Part shown: piece after piece, positions 8,887-18,938 of the stretch
Layout: each line of letters starts with the position of its first letter
How positions within the stretch are numbered: position 1 is the stretch's first letter
Source: Aestuariirhabdus sp.
Lineage (GTDB): Bacteria > Pseudomonadota > Gammaproteobacteria > Pseudomonadales > Aestuariirhabdaceae
Length of the DNA: 41,424 bases
NCBI GenBank assembly: GCA_030622755.1
Contig: JAUXFT010000012.1
Location: 1-41,424 of the forward strand
Reading direction: 5' to 3'
Translations under genes and position numbers: made by a program
The notes under the pieces: generated by a model
Database searches by the model: none
What the model was told of the DNA's origin: nothing
What the model saw: the letters and a program-made list of their open reading frames with translations, nothing else

Positions 8887-9483
8887 ATGCAGAAATTAAC
8901 ATCCCGCCAGGCAGAAATTCTGGACTTCATCAAATCCTATCTTGAAGAAAACGGATTCCCTCCAACCAGAGCAGAAATCGCTAAAGAGCTTGGTTTTCGA
9001 TCACCTAATGCCGCAGAAGAGCACCTCAAAGCTCTAGCGCGAAAAGGGGCAATCGAGATTGTTGCTGGAGCATCGAGGGGAATTAAAATACCAGAAAAAG
9101 AAAACAGCGGATTGCCAATCGTAGGTCAAGTCGCAGCGGGTAGTCCAATCATGGCGATTGAGCATATTGAAGAATACTGCGAAATGAAGCCTGATTTTTT
9201 TAACCCTAACGCTGATTATTTACTCAGAGTTAACGGTGAAAGCATGAAAGACATCGGCATACTTGATGGAGATTTACTGGCAGTACACAAAACCAATATC
9301 GCTAGAAACGGGCAAATTGTTGTTGCAAGGATTGCAGATGAAGTAACGGTGAAGCGTTTCCACAAAAACCGCAACAAAGTCACTTTATTCCCAGAAAACT
9401 CCGAGTTTGAGCCTATAGAGGTGGACCTTGCACAGGACGATTTTGAAATTGAAGGGCTAAGCGTAGGGGTTATACGACGCTAA
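8887..9483 (+). CDS. lexA: SOS repressor LexA
   Basis: LexA represses DNA-damage genes and cleaves itself when stimulated by RecA filaments. The 198-residue protein has the N-terminal winged helix ([29 protein letters not shown]), a short linker and the S24 peptidase domain. The key residues keep E. coli numbering: cleavage bond Ala84-Gly85 (QVAAGSP), Ser119 (NGESMKD) and Lys156 (VTVKRF), so autoproteolysis should be intact. GAGGA lies 6 nt before the ATG. No sulA-like division inhibitor follows, unlike Pseudomonas, so lexA is monocistronic here. Synteny with psrA and topA supports orthology. Confidence 0.98.
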   Translation: MQKLTSRQAEILDFIKSYLEENGFPPTRAEIAKELGFRSPNAAEEHLKALARKGAIEIVAGASRGIKIPEKENSGLPIVGQVAAGSPIMAIEHIEEYCEMKPDFFNPNADYLLRVNGESMKDIGILDGDLLAVHKTNIARNGQIVVARIADEVTVKRFHKNRNKVTLFPENSEFEPIEVDLAQDDFEIEGLSVGVIRR

Positions 9484-9486
9484 TCT

Positions 9487-9548
9487 AAAAACATGGGGCT
9501 TCTTTGCATTATAAAGACAAACGTAAAAAGAGGCCCCAACAAATACTC
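9487..9548 (-). terminator. Probable terminator of the topA operon
   Basis: A 12-bp stem (9494-9505 with 9537-9548; one G-T wobble) encloses a 31-nt loop that could itself pair in part. Read on the minus strand the stem is followed by ATGTTTTTAG, giving a short T run, so it fits the end of the topA-DUF6586-small-gene transcript. Read on the plus strand it could slow transcription after lexA but has no T run. Confidence 0.55.
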
Positions 9549-9642
9549 GGCGCCCAGACTTATCAAGCCCGATTAAATACTACATAAATATTTACTACTG
9601 AGTTTTGAAATGATTGAGACAGTCCAAGCCGGAAGGATTCGA

Positions 9643-9873
9643 TTAGTGGACAGTACGCTGGGCTTCCATTTCCTGGCCGCTCTCGGACATTTTCCCAACT
9701 ACAGCGATACCGGCATTAATCATAGCTTTTGCAACTTCCACATGGCCATCCTGTAAAAAAAGGCGAGCTTCTTCGGAGAAACTAATTGTCACCAGCGGCT
9801 CTTCTTCATCGGAACGCTGAAGCACAACTTCACCTGTTGGAAGCTGAATAATTTCAAGATAGGATGCTGGCAT
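9643..9873 (-). CDS. Small conserved protein of unknown function
   Basis: This 76-residue acidic protein has no signal peptide or membrane segment. It reads as a compact domain (YLEIIQLPTGEVVLQR, then ISFSEEARLFLQDGHVEVAKAMINAGI) followed by a polar tail. I recall similar small proteins near topA and lexA in Pseudomonas (PA3009 position) but know no function. I chose the ATG at 9873 rather than the TTG three codons earlier. It is the last gene of the minus-strand topA operon, 71 nt after the DUF6586-like gene and before the hairpin at 9487-9548. Confidence 0.75.
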   Translation of the reverse strand: MPASYLEIIQLPTGEVVLQRSDEEEPLVTISFSEEARLFLQDGHVEVAKAMINAGIAVVGKMSESGQEMEAQRTVH

Positions 9874-9944
9874 GACGTACAACTCTCGCGCATTTGGGCG
9901 GACTATTCTACCACTTAAATACTAGTACTTGAAACAAACCTTCA

Positions 9945-10391
9945 TCACCATTCCATTGATGCCTGCCTCAGACGCACAACCAAATCCTGTAATTCAGCCA
10001 ACCATTTTTGACAATGCTCAGGATCCAAACCTCCACTTTGAGCAATTGATCCAGCAACAACAGATGATGCCTGGTCTCTCAGCATTGCCGGCAACCATCC
10101 ATTCGTTGCTCGTTCGAGAATAGAGAGCTCAGCAAGTTCTGGACTTACTACATCTTGCTGTCGCAGTTGCTTTATCAGCTCTTCCAACACCCCAGCCTGC
10201 AGGCTTTGTCCAGCATGGGAAGAAGCCAGCTCTTGGCAAAAACAATGATAAGAAGCACGCAATAGAACCAGCACAGACTCTCTATATGCCGCGTACAGAG
10301 CCGAGTCCTGCTTGCCTCCATACTGAACCCACTGTGCAATCATCAGCCGAACGTGATGTAACAAACGACTGGTATCCACTGCAGAGCTCAT
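9945..10391 (-). CDS. DUF6586-like helical protein
   Basis: The 148-residue protein is predicted to be almost wholly helical and cytoplasmic, with repeated Gln/Leu-rich segments (VDTSRLLHHVRLMIAQW; KWLAELQDLVVRLRQAS). Position and appearance match the DUF6586 proteins that follow topA in Pseudomonas; this match is from memory. No catalytic motif is visible. Its ATG shares one base with the topA stop (TGATG), so it is translationally coupled to topA. That hints at a co-regulated role in DNA topology or growth, which is inference only. Confidence 0.75.
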   Translation of the reverse strand: MSSAVDTSRLLHHVRLMIAQWVQYGGKQDSALYAAYRESVLVLLRASYHCFCQELASSHAGQSLQAGVLEELIKQLRQQDVVSPELAELSILERATNGWLPAMLRDQASSVVAGSIAQSGGLDPEHCQKWLAELQDLVVRLRQASMEW

Positions 10392-13054
10392 CAGGCTTTT
10401 TTCTTTTTAGGTTTAGGTTTAGGTTTAGGTTTGGCCTCTTCCGCTACCCACACTCCACCCTGGTGAAAAGCCTTCCAGCCTGTCGCCTTCCCGGCAACCT
10501 CACTCATCACATACTGCTCTTTAGTTTTACGGCTATAACGGATAACGGCGGGATTACCATCCGGATCCTGGCGCGGCGCATCAAGTAAAAAATGGTACTT
10601 GGGATCCAGTGCCGCTTGATGAGGCAACAGCTCAGCCACCAGAGGGGCCCTTGTTTCACGATTTTTTGGAAACTGGCTTGCCGCCAAAAATAAACCTGCG
10701 GCTCCGTCACGCAAGATATACGTGTCATCTACCTTTTCACAAGCCAGCTCAGGCATAGGTACTGGATCCATCTTTGGTGGAGCTGCCTCACCACTTCTAA
10801 GTAGCTTGCGTGTATTTTTACATTCGCTGTTTGTACAACCGAAATACTTGCCGAACCGACCACTTTTGAGCTGCATTTCGGCACTACATTTATCACACTC
10901 AAGAACTGGCCCTTCATAACCTTTAATTTTGTACTGACCGGACTCGACCTCATAACCCGCACAGTCAGGATTATTACCGCAGACATGAAGCTTTCTGGTT
11001 TCATCGATCAGGTAGCTTTCCATAGCAGTAGCGCAAATTGAGCAGCGATGTTTGGCTCTCAGCGCTTTTACTTCTGCCTCGTCATCGTCGAGAGCAATTG
11101 CTTCTTCACCGGGGATAAGGTTTACGGTATGTTTACAGCGCTCCTTAGGTGGCAATGCATAACCCGAACATCCTAAAAACACGCCGGTGCTCGCGGTTCT
11201 TATCTGCATCTCACGGCCACAATTGGTGCACTCTATGTCGGTAGGCGTGGGTTGGTTTAAACGCATCCCCTGCTCTTCACTTTCAGCCTTGGCAAGCTGC
11301 AAGCTAAAGTCACGATAAAACTCATCCAAAAGCGCTTTCCAATCAAATTTCCCCGAAGCAACTTCGTCGAGTTCCTCTTCCATTTTTGCGGTAAAGCCGA
11401 AATCCATTAACTCAGGAAAGCTTTCTGAAAGTCGATGGGTAACGATATCCCCCATTTTTTCAGCATAAAAACGTTTTTGCCTCAGGGAAACGTAGCCACG
11501 GTCCTGAATGGTTGAAATGATTGCGGCATAGGTAGACGGACGCCCTATTCCACACTTTTCCAGCTCCTTAACCAACGCTGCCTCACTGTAACGAGCAGAA
11601 GGTTTAGAATAGTGCTGCTTGGGATCGAGCTTCACCAGTGATAGCTCTTCCCCCACAGTTAACTTTGGAAGCCTTACATCTTCGCCTTTTTTACCGGCTG
11701 GCGGCAATATTCGGGTAAAGCCATCAAACAACAATACCCGCCCTTTGGACCGTAGCTCAAAAGCCTCCACCTGAACCACAATACTGGTACTTAAAAAACG
11801 AGCTGGAGTGGTCTGGCAGGCAACAAACTGTTTCCAAATCAAATCATACAAACGCACAGCGTCTGGATCAAAGCCGTCGAGTGAATCAGCTTTTGTCTTA
11901 ACGGAAGATGGTCGAATAGCCTCATGCGCTTCCTGAGCCCCCTCCTTACTACTATAACGAATCGCTTCATCAGGCAGGTACTCAGCACCATATTGAGAGC
12001 TAATGAAGTCTCGACAGTCTGCAACAGCCTCTTCACTCAAGTTAGTAGAGTCAGTACGCATATAAGTGATATGACCTGCCTCATAGAGACGCTGGGCCAA
12101 CATCATCGTCTTTTTAACACCAAACCCCAATCTGGTACTGGATGCCTGCTGCAATGTGGATGTAATAAAAGGAGCATTGGGCTTGGTAGTTGTGGGCTTT
12201 TCATCAACCTTCGAAACTTTATACGCAGCTGAAGATAAAACCGACAAAGCAGCATCTGTACTTGCTTTGTTTTCTGGTCGAAAAGCTTTACCGGCCTCTT
12301 TGGTAACTTGCAATCGAACCTGGGCTGAATTTGATGTATCGCAATCAGCATGTATTTCCCAAAACTCTTCAGGGATAAAGGCTCGAATCTCGCTTTCACG
12401 CTCTACAACCAGCCTTGCAGCAACCGATTGCACACGCCCTGCTGACAATCCTCGAGCCACCTTGGACCAAAGCAAAGGAGAAACCATATACCCTACGACA
12501 CGATCAAGGAAACGTCGTGCCTGTTGCGCATTGACTCTGTCCATATCCAGGTCGGAGGGCGAATCAAAAGCAGCGGTTATGGCTTTTTTTGTGATTTCGT
12601 TAAAAACTACCCGCTTGTATTTACTGTCTTCGCCACCTATAGCCTCACGCAAGTGCCAAGCAATTGCCTCCCCCTCTCTATCCAGATCAGTTGCGAGAAA
12701 GATTTGATCAGCATCTTTTGCAAGTCGGCGCAAATCATCAACAACCTTCTCTTTGCCAGGTAAAATCTGGTAATTTGCTGACCATTTTTTATCAGGATCA
12801 ACCCCCATTCGATTGATAAGCTGTTCCCGCGCTTTCTTTTTCTTATGGATGACCTTAGCTTCCGCATCCATTTTACGGGTAACAGCTGCCGCTTTGGCTC
12901 GTGCCTTGGCGTCCACGGGTTTCTTAGTACCACCACTCGTAGGCAAATCACGGATATGGCCTACGCTGGACTTAACCACGAAACCTTTACCCAAATACTT
13001 GTTGATGGTCTTTGCCTTAGCTGGTGACTCTACAATAACTAGTGATTTACCCAT
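10391..13054 (-). CDS. topA: DNA topoisomerase I (type IA)
   Basis: TopA relaxes negative supercoils through a covalent 5'-phosphotyrosine. The 887-residue protein carries the Toprim domain ([17 protein letters not shown]; acidic triad [10 protein letters not shown] near 121-130), the catalytic Tyr331 (HITYMRTDS) and [15 protein letters not shown]. Three C-terminal four-cysteine zinc modules begin near [17 protein letters not shown] and CDKCSAEM. A Lys/Ala-rich insert at about residues 44-80 is typical of Pseudomonas-type TopA. The C terminus is a Lys-Pro repeat tail encoded by tandem hexamers. AGGA lies 4 nt before the ATG. It heads an operon with the DUF6586-like and small genes. Confidence 0.98.
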   Translation of the reverse strand: MGKSLVIVESPAKAKTINKYLGKGFVVKSSVGHIRDLPTSGGTKKPVDAKARAKAAAVTRKMDAEAKVIHKKKKAREQLINRMGVDPDKKWSANYQILPGKEKVVDDLRRLAKDADQIFLATDLDREGEAIAWHLREAIGGEDSKYKRVVFNEITKKAITAAFDSPSDLDMDRVNAQQARRFLDRVVGYMVSPLLWSKVARGLSAGRVQSVAARLVVERESEIRAFIPEEFWEIHADCDTSNSAQVRLQVTKEAGKAFRPENKASTDAALSVLSSAAYKVSKVDEKPTTTKPNAPFITSTLQQASSTRLGFGVKKTMMLAQRLYEAGHITYMRTDSTNLSEEAVADCRDFISSQYGAEYLPDEAIRYSSKEGAQEAHEAIRPSSVKTKADSLDGFDPDAVRLYDLIWKQFVACQTTPARFLSTSIVVQVEAFELRSKGRVLLFDGFTRILPPAGKKGEDVRLPKLTVGEELSLVKLDPKQHYSKPSARYSEAALVKELEKCGIGRPSTYAAIISTIQDRGYVSLRQKRFYAEKMGDIVTHRLSESFPELMDFGFTAKMEEELDEVASGKFDWKALLDEFYRDFSLQLAKAESEEQGMRLNQPTPTDIECTNCGREMQIRTASTGVFLGCSGYALPPKERCKHTVNLIPGEEAIALDDDEAEVKALRAKHRCSICATAMESYLIDETRKLHVCGNNPDCAGYEVESGQYKIKGYEGPVLECDKCSAEMQLKSGRFGKYFGCTNSECKNTRKLLRSGEAAPPKMDPVPMPELACEKVDDTYILRDGAAGLFLAASQFPKNRETRAPLVAELLPHQAALDPKYHFLLDAPRQDPDGNPAVIRYSRKTKEQYVMSEVAGKATGWKAFHQGGVWVAEEAKPKPKPKPKKKKA
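10406..10434 (-). repeat. Tandem hexamer repeat in the topA 3' end
   Basis: Four exact TTTAGG units (plus-strand sense, 10406-10429) and one degenerate unit encode alternating Lys-Pro near the TopA C terminus. The unit is a multiple of three, so slippage would change tail length without shifting frame. Confidence 0.9.
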
Positions 13055-13184
13055 AAATTCCTGACTGTATGGAGAAAATTTTACAAACTACCATATCTGA
13101 TAGCGCTTTTATAAGTTGCGACATATATAAGGGTAGATAATCACAGGGTCAAGTACTAAAGCAGTAATCCTTAAAGAAGAGACG

Positions 13185-13403
13185 TTATTCAGTATCTCTT
13201 AGCCAACAAAAACGAGGGATTGATCTTCTCCCTGACTCAACGCTGGAAACAAACATATCCAGTGGACGCACCCACAACCCACGCTCACCATATAACGCCT
13301 GATAGATCACCAGCTCCTCCTCGGTTTCAGTATGTCGCCCAACACCAATGACGCAATATTCATTGCCTTTGTAATGCCTATAAATACCAGGTTTGATACC
13401 CAT
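13185..13403 (-). CDS. DUF1653 domain protein
   Basis: The 72-residue protein is a single DUF1653 domain: [15 protein letters not shown], then [23 protein letters not shown]. The family is common and small, and its function is unknown. The open frame extends upstream into fadA, but family similarity starts at MGIKPG, so I use the ATG at 13403. GGAG lies 12 nt before this ATG, or 9 nt before an in-frame TTG one codon earlier (13406), which may be the true start. It begins just beyond the fadBA terminator, so expression needs read-through or its own promoter inside fadA. A weak hairpin overlaps its stop codon. Confidence 0.82.
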   Translation of the reverse strand: MGIKPGIYRHYKGNEYCVIGVGRHTETEEELVIYQALYGERGLWVRPLDMFVSSVESGRRSIPRFCWLRDTE

Positions 13404-13418
13404 CAATTTATCGATCTC

Positions 13419-13453
13419 CAAAAACAAAAAAGCCGGAGACAAGCTCCGGCTTT
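13419..13453 (-). terminator. Intrinsic terminator of fadBA
   Basis: Read on the minus strand, a 10-bp stem (13444-13453 with 13429-13438, core AGCCGGAG/CTCCGGCT) with a 5-nt loop is followed by a T-rich run (TTTTTTGTTTTT). It starts 14 nt past the fadA stop, as expected for a Rho-independent terminator. Confidence 0.9.
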
Positions 13454-13467
13454 CATAAGGCAAATAT

Positions 13468-14646
<1,179 letters not shown>

Positions 14647-14676
14647 TTATTTCTCGCTTCAGATCTCAGTGTGCTG

Positions 14677-16827
14677 TTAGTTACCGAAAAAGGTTTTACC
14701 GTTTTTCGCCATTTCACGCAGGCCATCGGTTGCTTTATACAGGCCACCTAGATCAGCGTACTTGTCAGCCAACTCACAGAAAGCTGCAACTCCCATGGAG
14801 TCGATATATTTCAATGCGCCGCCGCGGAACGGTGGGAAACCAATACCCATAATCAATGACATATCAGCGTCTGCCGGAGTTTCAACGATATTATCTTCCA
14901 GACAACGTACCGTCTCCAGGCACAATGGAAGCATCATTCTGGCGATAATCTCTTCATCGCTGAATTCGCGTGGCTCACCACATACCGGCTTGATCAGTTC
15001 GTAAGCAGCTTCATCTACAACCTTTTTAGGCTTGCCGCGCTTGTCCGTTTCGTACTTGTAGAAACCAGCGTTGGTTTTCTGACCAAAGCGCTTATTTTCA
15101 TACATTACGTCTACCACACTTTTAAAGTCTGGAGCCATACGATCCGGGAAGCCTTCCGCCATAACAGCCTCACCATGCTTACCAGTATCAATACCAACAA
15201 CATCCAGCAAGTAGGCAGGACCCATCGGCCAGCCAAAACGCTCCATAACCTTATCAACGCGCTGGAAATCTGCACCATCGCGCATCAAACCAGCAAAACC
15301 AGCAAAGTATGGGAACAACACACGGTTAACCATAAAGCCAGGGCAATCGTTCACAACGACGGGGGTTTTACCCATCTTCTTGGCATAGTTAACAACGGTA
15401 GCGATAGTTTCTTCACTGGTTTTTTCGCCGCGAATAACTTCTACTAACGGCATCATATGAACCGGGTTAAAGAAATGCATGCCGCAGAAGTTCTCAGGAC
15501 GATCAAGGGCAGTAGCCAGCTCAGTAATTGAAATGGTCGAAGTATTAGAGGTCAGGAATTTGTCTTCACCAATATGCTTTTCACACTCAGCCAATACCGC
15601 CTTTTTAACATTAACGTTTTCTACAACAGCCTCAACAACAACATCAACGGTGTTGAAGTCGCCATAATTCATTGTAGGAACAATTGAGTTCAAAACATCT
15701 GCAAATTTCTCAGGCTTAATGCGTTTGCGACCCAACTGCTTGACTAAAAGCTTAGAAGCTTCACTCAATCCCAGATCAATACCCGGCTGAGCAATATCCT
15801 TCATCAGGATAGGTGTGCCTTTAAGAGCAGACTGATAGGCAATTCCGCCGCCCATAATACCAGCACCAAGAACTGCAGCTCGATCAGTCTTAGCTGCCTG
15901 CTTCTCATACTCTTTAGCTGTTTTCTTAAGAGCCTGGTCGTTCATGAACAAACCAATAAGGCAGGAAGCCACTTCGGTTTTTGCCAGCTTAACGAAACCT
16001 TTGGCTTCAACTTCAAGCGCTTGATCACGGCCCATTCCAGAAGCTTTCTGGATAGTTTTAACCGCTTCCAATGGTGCAGGGTAATGAGGACCGGCCTGAC
16101 CAGCAATAAAACCTTTAGCGGTTTCAAACGCCATCATGCTTTCGATGGTGTTCAGCTGTAGCTTTTCAAGTTTCGGCTGGCGCTTGGCCTTGTAATCAAG
16201 CTCACCGGAAATGCAACGATTAACCAGCTCAATAGCAGCATTGCGTAGCTTCTCTGGAGCAACAACCGCATCCACAGCACCTGCCTTGAGCGCCGCATCA
16301 GCACGGTTTTCTTTACCTGCTGCAATCCACTCAATAGCATTATCGCTGCCAATCACACGAGGTAGACGAACCGTACCACCAAAACCCGGGAAAATTCCGA
16401 GCTTAACTTCTGGCAATCCGACTTTTGCGACACTGGACATAATTCTATAGTCAGAAGCCAGGCACATTTCAAAGCCGCCACCGAGAGCAATGCCATTAAT
16501 AGCTGCTACTGTAGGAAACTCAAGATCTTCAAAAGCGTTGAAAATAGCGTTTACCTGCAGGTTACTTGCTAAAAGCTCTTCTTCAGGCTTTTCGAAGTTA
16601 AGCAGGAACTCGGTGATATCGGCACCGACGATAAAAACGCCTTTGCTGCTAGTGACAATCAATCCTTTTACTGAGCTGTCATTAGCAAGCGCTTGCGTTG
16701 CTTCGGAAAGTTCATTAAGAGTCAATTCATTAAATTTGTTTACGGTTTCACCCTGCAGATCAAAAATAAGTTCTGCTATGCCATTTTCGACTGGTTTCAC
16801 CGTGATGGCTTTACCTTCGTAAATCAT
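14677..16827 (-). CDS. fadB: Fatty-acid oxidation complex subunit alpha FadB
   Basis: FadB combines enoyl-CoA hydratase/isomerase (about residues 1-190) with 3-hydroxyacyl-CoA dehydrogenase (about 310-716). Hydratase catalytic glutamates are visible at Glu120 ([12 protein letters not shown]) and Glu140 ([12 protein letters not shown]). The NAD-binding loop is [14 protein letters not shown], and [17 protein letters not shown] is the dehydrogenase signature. Length (716) matches Pseudomonas FadB. I use the ATG at 16827, which has GGAG 8 nt upstream and gives the family start MIYEGKAI, not the TTG one codon before. It is first in the fadBA operon. Regulation by PsrA is predicted from the palindrome at 16991-17010. 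Confidence 0.97.
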   Translation of the reverse strand: MIYEGKAITVKPVENGIAELIFDLQGETVNKFNELTLNELSEATQALANDSSVKGLIVTSSKGVFIVGADITEFLLNFEKPEEELLASNLQVNAIFNAFEDLEFPTVAAINGIALGGGFEMCLASDYRIMSSVAKVGLPEVKLGIFPGFGGTVRLPRVIGSDNAIEWIAAGKENRADAALKAGAVDAVVAPEKLRNAAIELVNRCISGELDYKAKRQPKLEKLQLNTIESMMAFETAKGFIAGQAGPHYPAPLEAVKTIQKASGMGRDQALEVEAKGFVKLAKTEVASCLIGLFMNDQALKKTAKEYEKQAAKTDRAAVLGAGIMGGGIAYQSALKGTPILMKDIAQPGIDLGLSEASKLLVKQLGRKRIKPEKFADVLNSIVPTMNYGDFNTVDVVVEAVVENVNVKKAVLAECEKHIGEDKFLTSNTSTISITELATALDRPENFCGMHFFNPVHMMPLVEVIRGEKTSEETIATVVNYAKKMGKTPVVVNDCPGFMVNRVLFPYFAGFAGLMRDGADFQRVDKVMERFGWPMGPAYLLDVVGIDTGKHGEAVMAEGFPDRMAPDFKSVVDVMYENKRFGQKTNAGFYKYETDKRGKPKKVVDEAAYELIKPVCGEPREFSDEEIIARMMLPLCLETVRCLEDNIVETPADADMSLIMGIGFPPFRGGALKYIDSMGVAAFCELADKYADLGGLYKATDGLREMAKNGKTFFGN

Positions 16828-16916
16828 CAACTGATCTCCACACTAGAGTTAATGCAAGTTTTTGATGGTGCTGTAACTTCGAGCGTTATCTATGAGCGAT
16901 AGCCCGAATTGAATTC

Positions 16917-16940
16917 CCTTCCTGCTTTCAAGCAGGAAGG
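16917..16940 (-). other. Hairpin in the fadB leader
   Basis: An 11-bp perfect inverted repeat (CCTTCCTGCTT, 16917-16927, with AAGCAGGAAGG, 16930-16940) with a 2-nt centre lies between the operator region and the fadB start, about 90 nt before the ATG. Neither strand has a T run after it, so it is not an intrinsic terminator. It would form a stable leader stem with a slightly opened loop. An mRNA stability or regulatory role is possible but unproven. Confidence 0.7.
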
Positions 16941-16990
16941 CAGCATGCCCGGTCTTCATAATATTTGTTAATGCAACAAGACAACGCAAT

Positions 16991-17010
16991 ATTCATACGA
17001 GCGTTTGAAT
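16991..17010 (-). promoter_or_regulatory. PsrA-type palindromic operator of fadBA
   Basis: ATTCATACGAGCGTTTGAAT has 8 of 10 symmetric pairs. Aligned by centre, its right half shares CGTTTGAA with the palindrome over the psrA promoter (8717-8736). PsrA control of fadBA is established in Pseudomonas, so this is the likely site here. I could not fix a confident -10 box for fadB nearby. Confidence 0.7.
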
Positions 17011-17038
17011 TGAGAGTGACACCTTCTTGGAAAATAGA

Positions 17039-17058
17039 CTTATTGTCAATAACTTAAT
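17039..17058 (-). promoter_or_regulatory. 20-bp element shared with the psrA promoter
   Basis: CTTATTGTCAATAACTTAAT matches 8740-8759 at 19 of 20 positions. On the minus strand it contains a TTGACA -35-like box at 17044-17049, but no good -10 lies 16-18 bp away. Its centre is about 48 bp from the palindrome centre here, against about 23 bp at psrA. With the hairpin and operator this accounts for the main structure in the 371-bp gene-free stretch 16828-17198. Confidence 0.6.
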
Positions 17059-17198
17059 TAGCTGAAGAAAATTCTGGACTTCATAAACAGGCGAAAGTGG
17101 AATTTATGACTGAGAAAAAGTCGTTTAATATCAAAAAATTAAAAGATACTTATAAACCTATACAGCAACTTTTATAACGCCTTAAAAAAATTGGAAGG

Positions 17199-17678
17199 TT
17201 AATCCAAAGAAACATTTAGAAGTTTATCCAAAGACGCGCTAATACGATCCACATCGTCCAAAGGAGCTTTCTCTTGCCACTCAACACCAACTGCACTTGA
17301 ACTCAGTATAACAGCAAACACGTCTCTGGGGAGTTCACTCAGAATGGGTTTCAAAGCCACTGACATATGTTCGTGAAAATCAAAATCTGACCTCCAACCA
17401 GGGACCGGATCTTCATCTAAACCACACTTTAAAAAACGTATAGGCTTGACCTTTTCCAATGGCTCCGGACGTATTTTAAGATACTGCATAAAGTATGGTT
17501 TACCATACCCCCTATCTAACTCACTGGGTAATTCACGACTTTTAAGTTGAATTTGCATACCGCATGCTTTAGCCCGTTGACGCATCTGCATCTGCTTTTT
17601 CTCTCGTTTTGATGGCAACACCCAGGCCATGGTACCAACGAGATATAAGAGCACAGCACCGATAATGAGATAAGTCAT
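17199..17678 (-). CDS. Membrane-anchored protein of unknown function
   Basis: I do not recognise a named family. The 159-residue protein starts with one transmembrane helix (about residues 2-20, MTYLIIGAVLLYLVGTMAWV), followed at once by a strongly basic stretch (SKREKKQMQMRQRAK). This predicts an N-out, cytoplasmic C-domain topology. The soluble part contains LKSRELPSELDRGYGKPYF and an acidic C-terminal helix. It is divergent from the universal stress gene with a 59-bp gap, so the two may share a control region. It lies upstream of fadBA on the same strand, but 371 bp separate them. Confidence 0.8.
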   Translation of the reverse strand: MTYLIIGAVLLYLVGTMAWVLPSKREKKQMQMRQRAKACGMQIQLKSRELPSELDRGYGKPYFMQYLKIRPEPLEKVKPIRFLKCGLDEDPVPGWRSDFDFHEHMSVALKPILSELPRDVFAVILSSSAVGVEWQEKAPLDDVDRISASLDKLLNVSLD

Positions 17679-17737
17679 GATATTTTCCGACGTTATGATT
17701 TATGATATTCAGTAAATGGTATTTCAGGGAGAGAAGA

Positions 17738-18172
17738 ATGAGTCAGTATAAACATATTCTGGTCGCGGTCGATCTCACAGAAGATGCAGACCTTGTTTTA
17801 GATAGAGCTCAGGAAATTGCCCGTAATAATAGTGCAAAGCTCACCCTGGTTCATGTCGTCGAGCCGCTTAGCGTTGCCTATGGCAGCGATATCCCTCTAG
17901 ATCTATCCTCCTTGCAGGAAGAAATAACCGAGCAAGCTCGTCAAAAAATAGATGGACTCGCTGAAAAAATTGACGTTGAACGCGGTGAACAGCACGTTGT
18001 TTACGGTAGACCTGAAAAGGAGATCCACCGTATGGCAAATGAATTTGATGTGGATTTAATTGTTGTAGGAAGCCACGGACGACATGGGTTCGCGCTGATT
18101 CTCGGTTCCACATCCACCAGCATTCTTCATGGTGCAAGCTGTGATGTGCTGGCAGTACGAGTGGGTGATTGA
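17738..18172 (+). CDS. Universal stress protein, UspA family
   Basis: The 144-residue protein is a single Usp domain. It opens with YKHILVAVDLTEDADLVLDRA and ends with the ATP-binding signature GSHGRHGFALILGSTSTSIL followed by CDVLAVRVG, so it probably binds ATP. I chose the ATG at 17738 because similarity starts there and GGGAG precedes it; the open frame extends 12 codons further upstream. Usp proteins respond to starvation and membrane stress; the precise role is not predictable. A hairpin follows the gene. Confidence 0.93.
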   Translation: MSQYKHILVAVDLTEDADLVLDRAQEIARNNSAKLTLVHVVEPLSVAYGSDIPLDLSSLQEEITEQARQKIDGLAEKIDVERGEQHVVYGRPEKEIHRMANEFDVDLIVVGSHGRHGFALILGSTSTSILHGASCDVLAVRVGD

Positions 18173-18216
18173 AGTCTTACACGTCATCTGCCGTCCATAA
18201 CAAAGCAGTTCAAACT

Positions 18217-18246
18217 AGAGGTGCAGTTCTGCCTGCACCTCTCTTT
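18217..18246 (+). terminator. Hairpin terminator between usp and the DUF6901-like gene
   Basis: A perfect 10-bp stem (AGAGGTGCAG, 18217-18226, with CTGCACCTCT, 18233-18242) and 6-nt loop lies 44 nt past the usp stop. It is followed by a short CTTT run, so it is a moderate terminator for usp. It may also stop the convergent transcript. Confidence 0.6.
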
Positions 18247-18250
18247 CGCC

Positions 18251-18916
18251 TCAAACGAAGTCTTTTTTTAACTTTTGTAGCTGAGATTCCAGAGAATATG
18301 AAACACTGGAAGACATCGTAAAAAAGCTCAGTAACGCTTTTAAATTCGAGTCTTTATCACAGGCTGAATGAATTCGCTGCCAAAAAGCCTGATTAACGAG
18401 CTGAAGCTTTTTATTGGTATCGATCAGCCCTTTTAACTCCCAGTCAGGCTCCCCACCATCTCGATGAACAAAATATTGAGCTGTTAAATAGGTAGACACT
18501 GAACGTGATATAAATTCATCCATGGTCGAGAAGGGCAAATGATTTCGTGCCATCGGGCTTAAATGGGAAAGTATCGGACAATGACTGGAGGCCATAATAA
18601 GCCCCATTAGCGACCGTAAACCCTCTTCCAAGCCCACCATCTTCAGATATTCACGTTCGGCACTCACAACCGTAACTGACGCTTTTTTGATGGCAGGAAG
18701 GTCCTTAAAATCATCGACCACCTTGCGTAAATCAAGGGCCGCTGGACAGTGGCTATTATCACTACCAAGAGGGCAATTCGAGCATTTGCAGTGGCTTAGG
18801 CTGGTCCATTCTGGCTCTAAAGATAGATCACGAGATGGATCTGGCTTTCGGTCAATATCTATTTCATATTGAAGCTCGAGATTGTGCTCAAGCTTGAAGA
18901 TGTATTCAATCTTCAT
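18251..18916 (-). CDS. Cys-rich DUF6901-like protein, unknown function
   Basis: The 221-residue protein resembles what I recall as the DUF6901 family; the match is uncertain. The N-terminal part is a beta-like segment (MKIEYIFKLEHNLELQYEID). It is followed by a cysteine cluster, Cys43, Cys45, Cys48 and Cys57 (HCKCSNCPLGSDNSHCP). Cys113 with His112 and several nearby His (SSHCPILSHL) follows, and the C-terminal half is helical. This pattern suggests zinc or an iron-sulfur cluster, but that is inference. GGGGGA lies 6 nt before the ATG. It starts 22 nt after the uup stop on the same strand, so it is probably cotranscribed with uup. Confidence 0.75.
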   Translation of the reverse strand: MKIEYIFKLEHNLELQYEIDIDRKPDPSRDLSLEPEWTSLSHCKCSNCPLGSDNSHCPAALDLRKVVDDFKDLPAIKKASVTVVSAEREYLKMVGLEEGLRSLMGLIMASSHCPILSHLSPMARNHLPFSTMDEFISRSVSTYLTAQYFVHRDGGEPDWELKGLIDTNKKLQLVNQAFWQRIHSACDKDSNLKALLSFFTMSSSVSYSLESQLQKLKKDFV

Positions 18917-18938
18917 TTTTCGTCCCCCATAACATCAT

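Noticed and set aside
13171-13200. AAGAGA/TCTCTT hairpin overlapping the DUF1653 stop as a terminator.
   Set aside because: A 6-bp stem with a large loop and poor T tail is not convincing.
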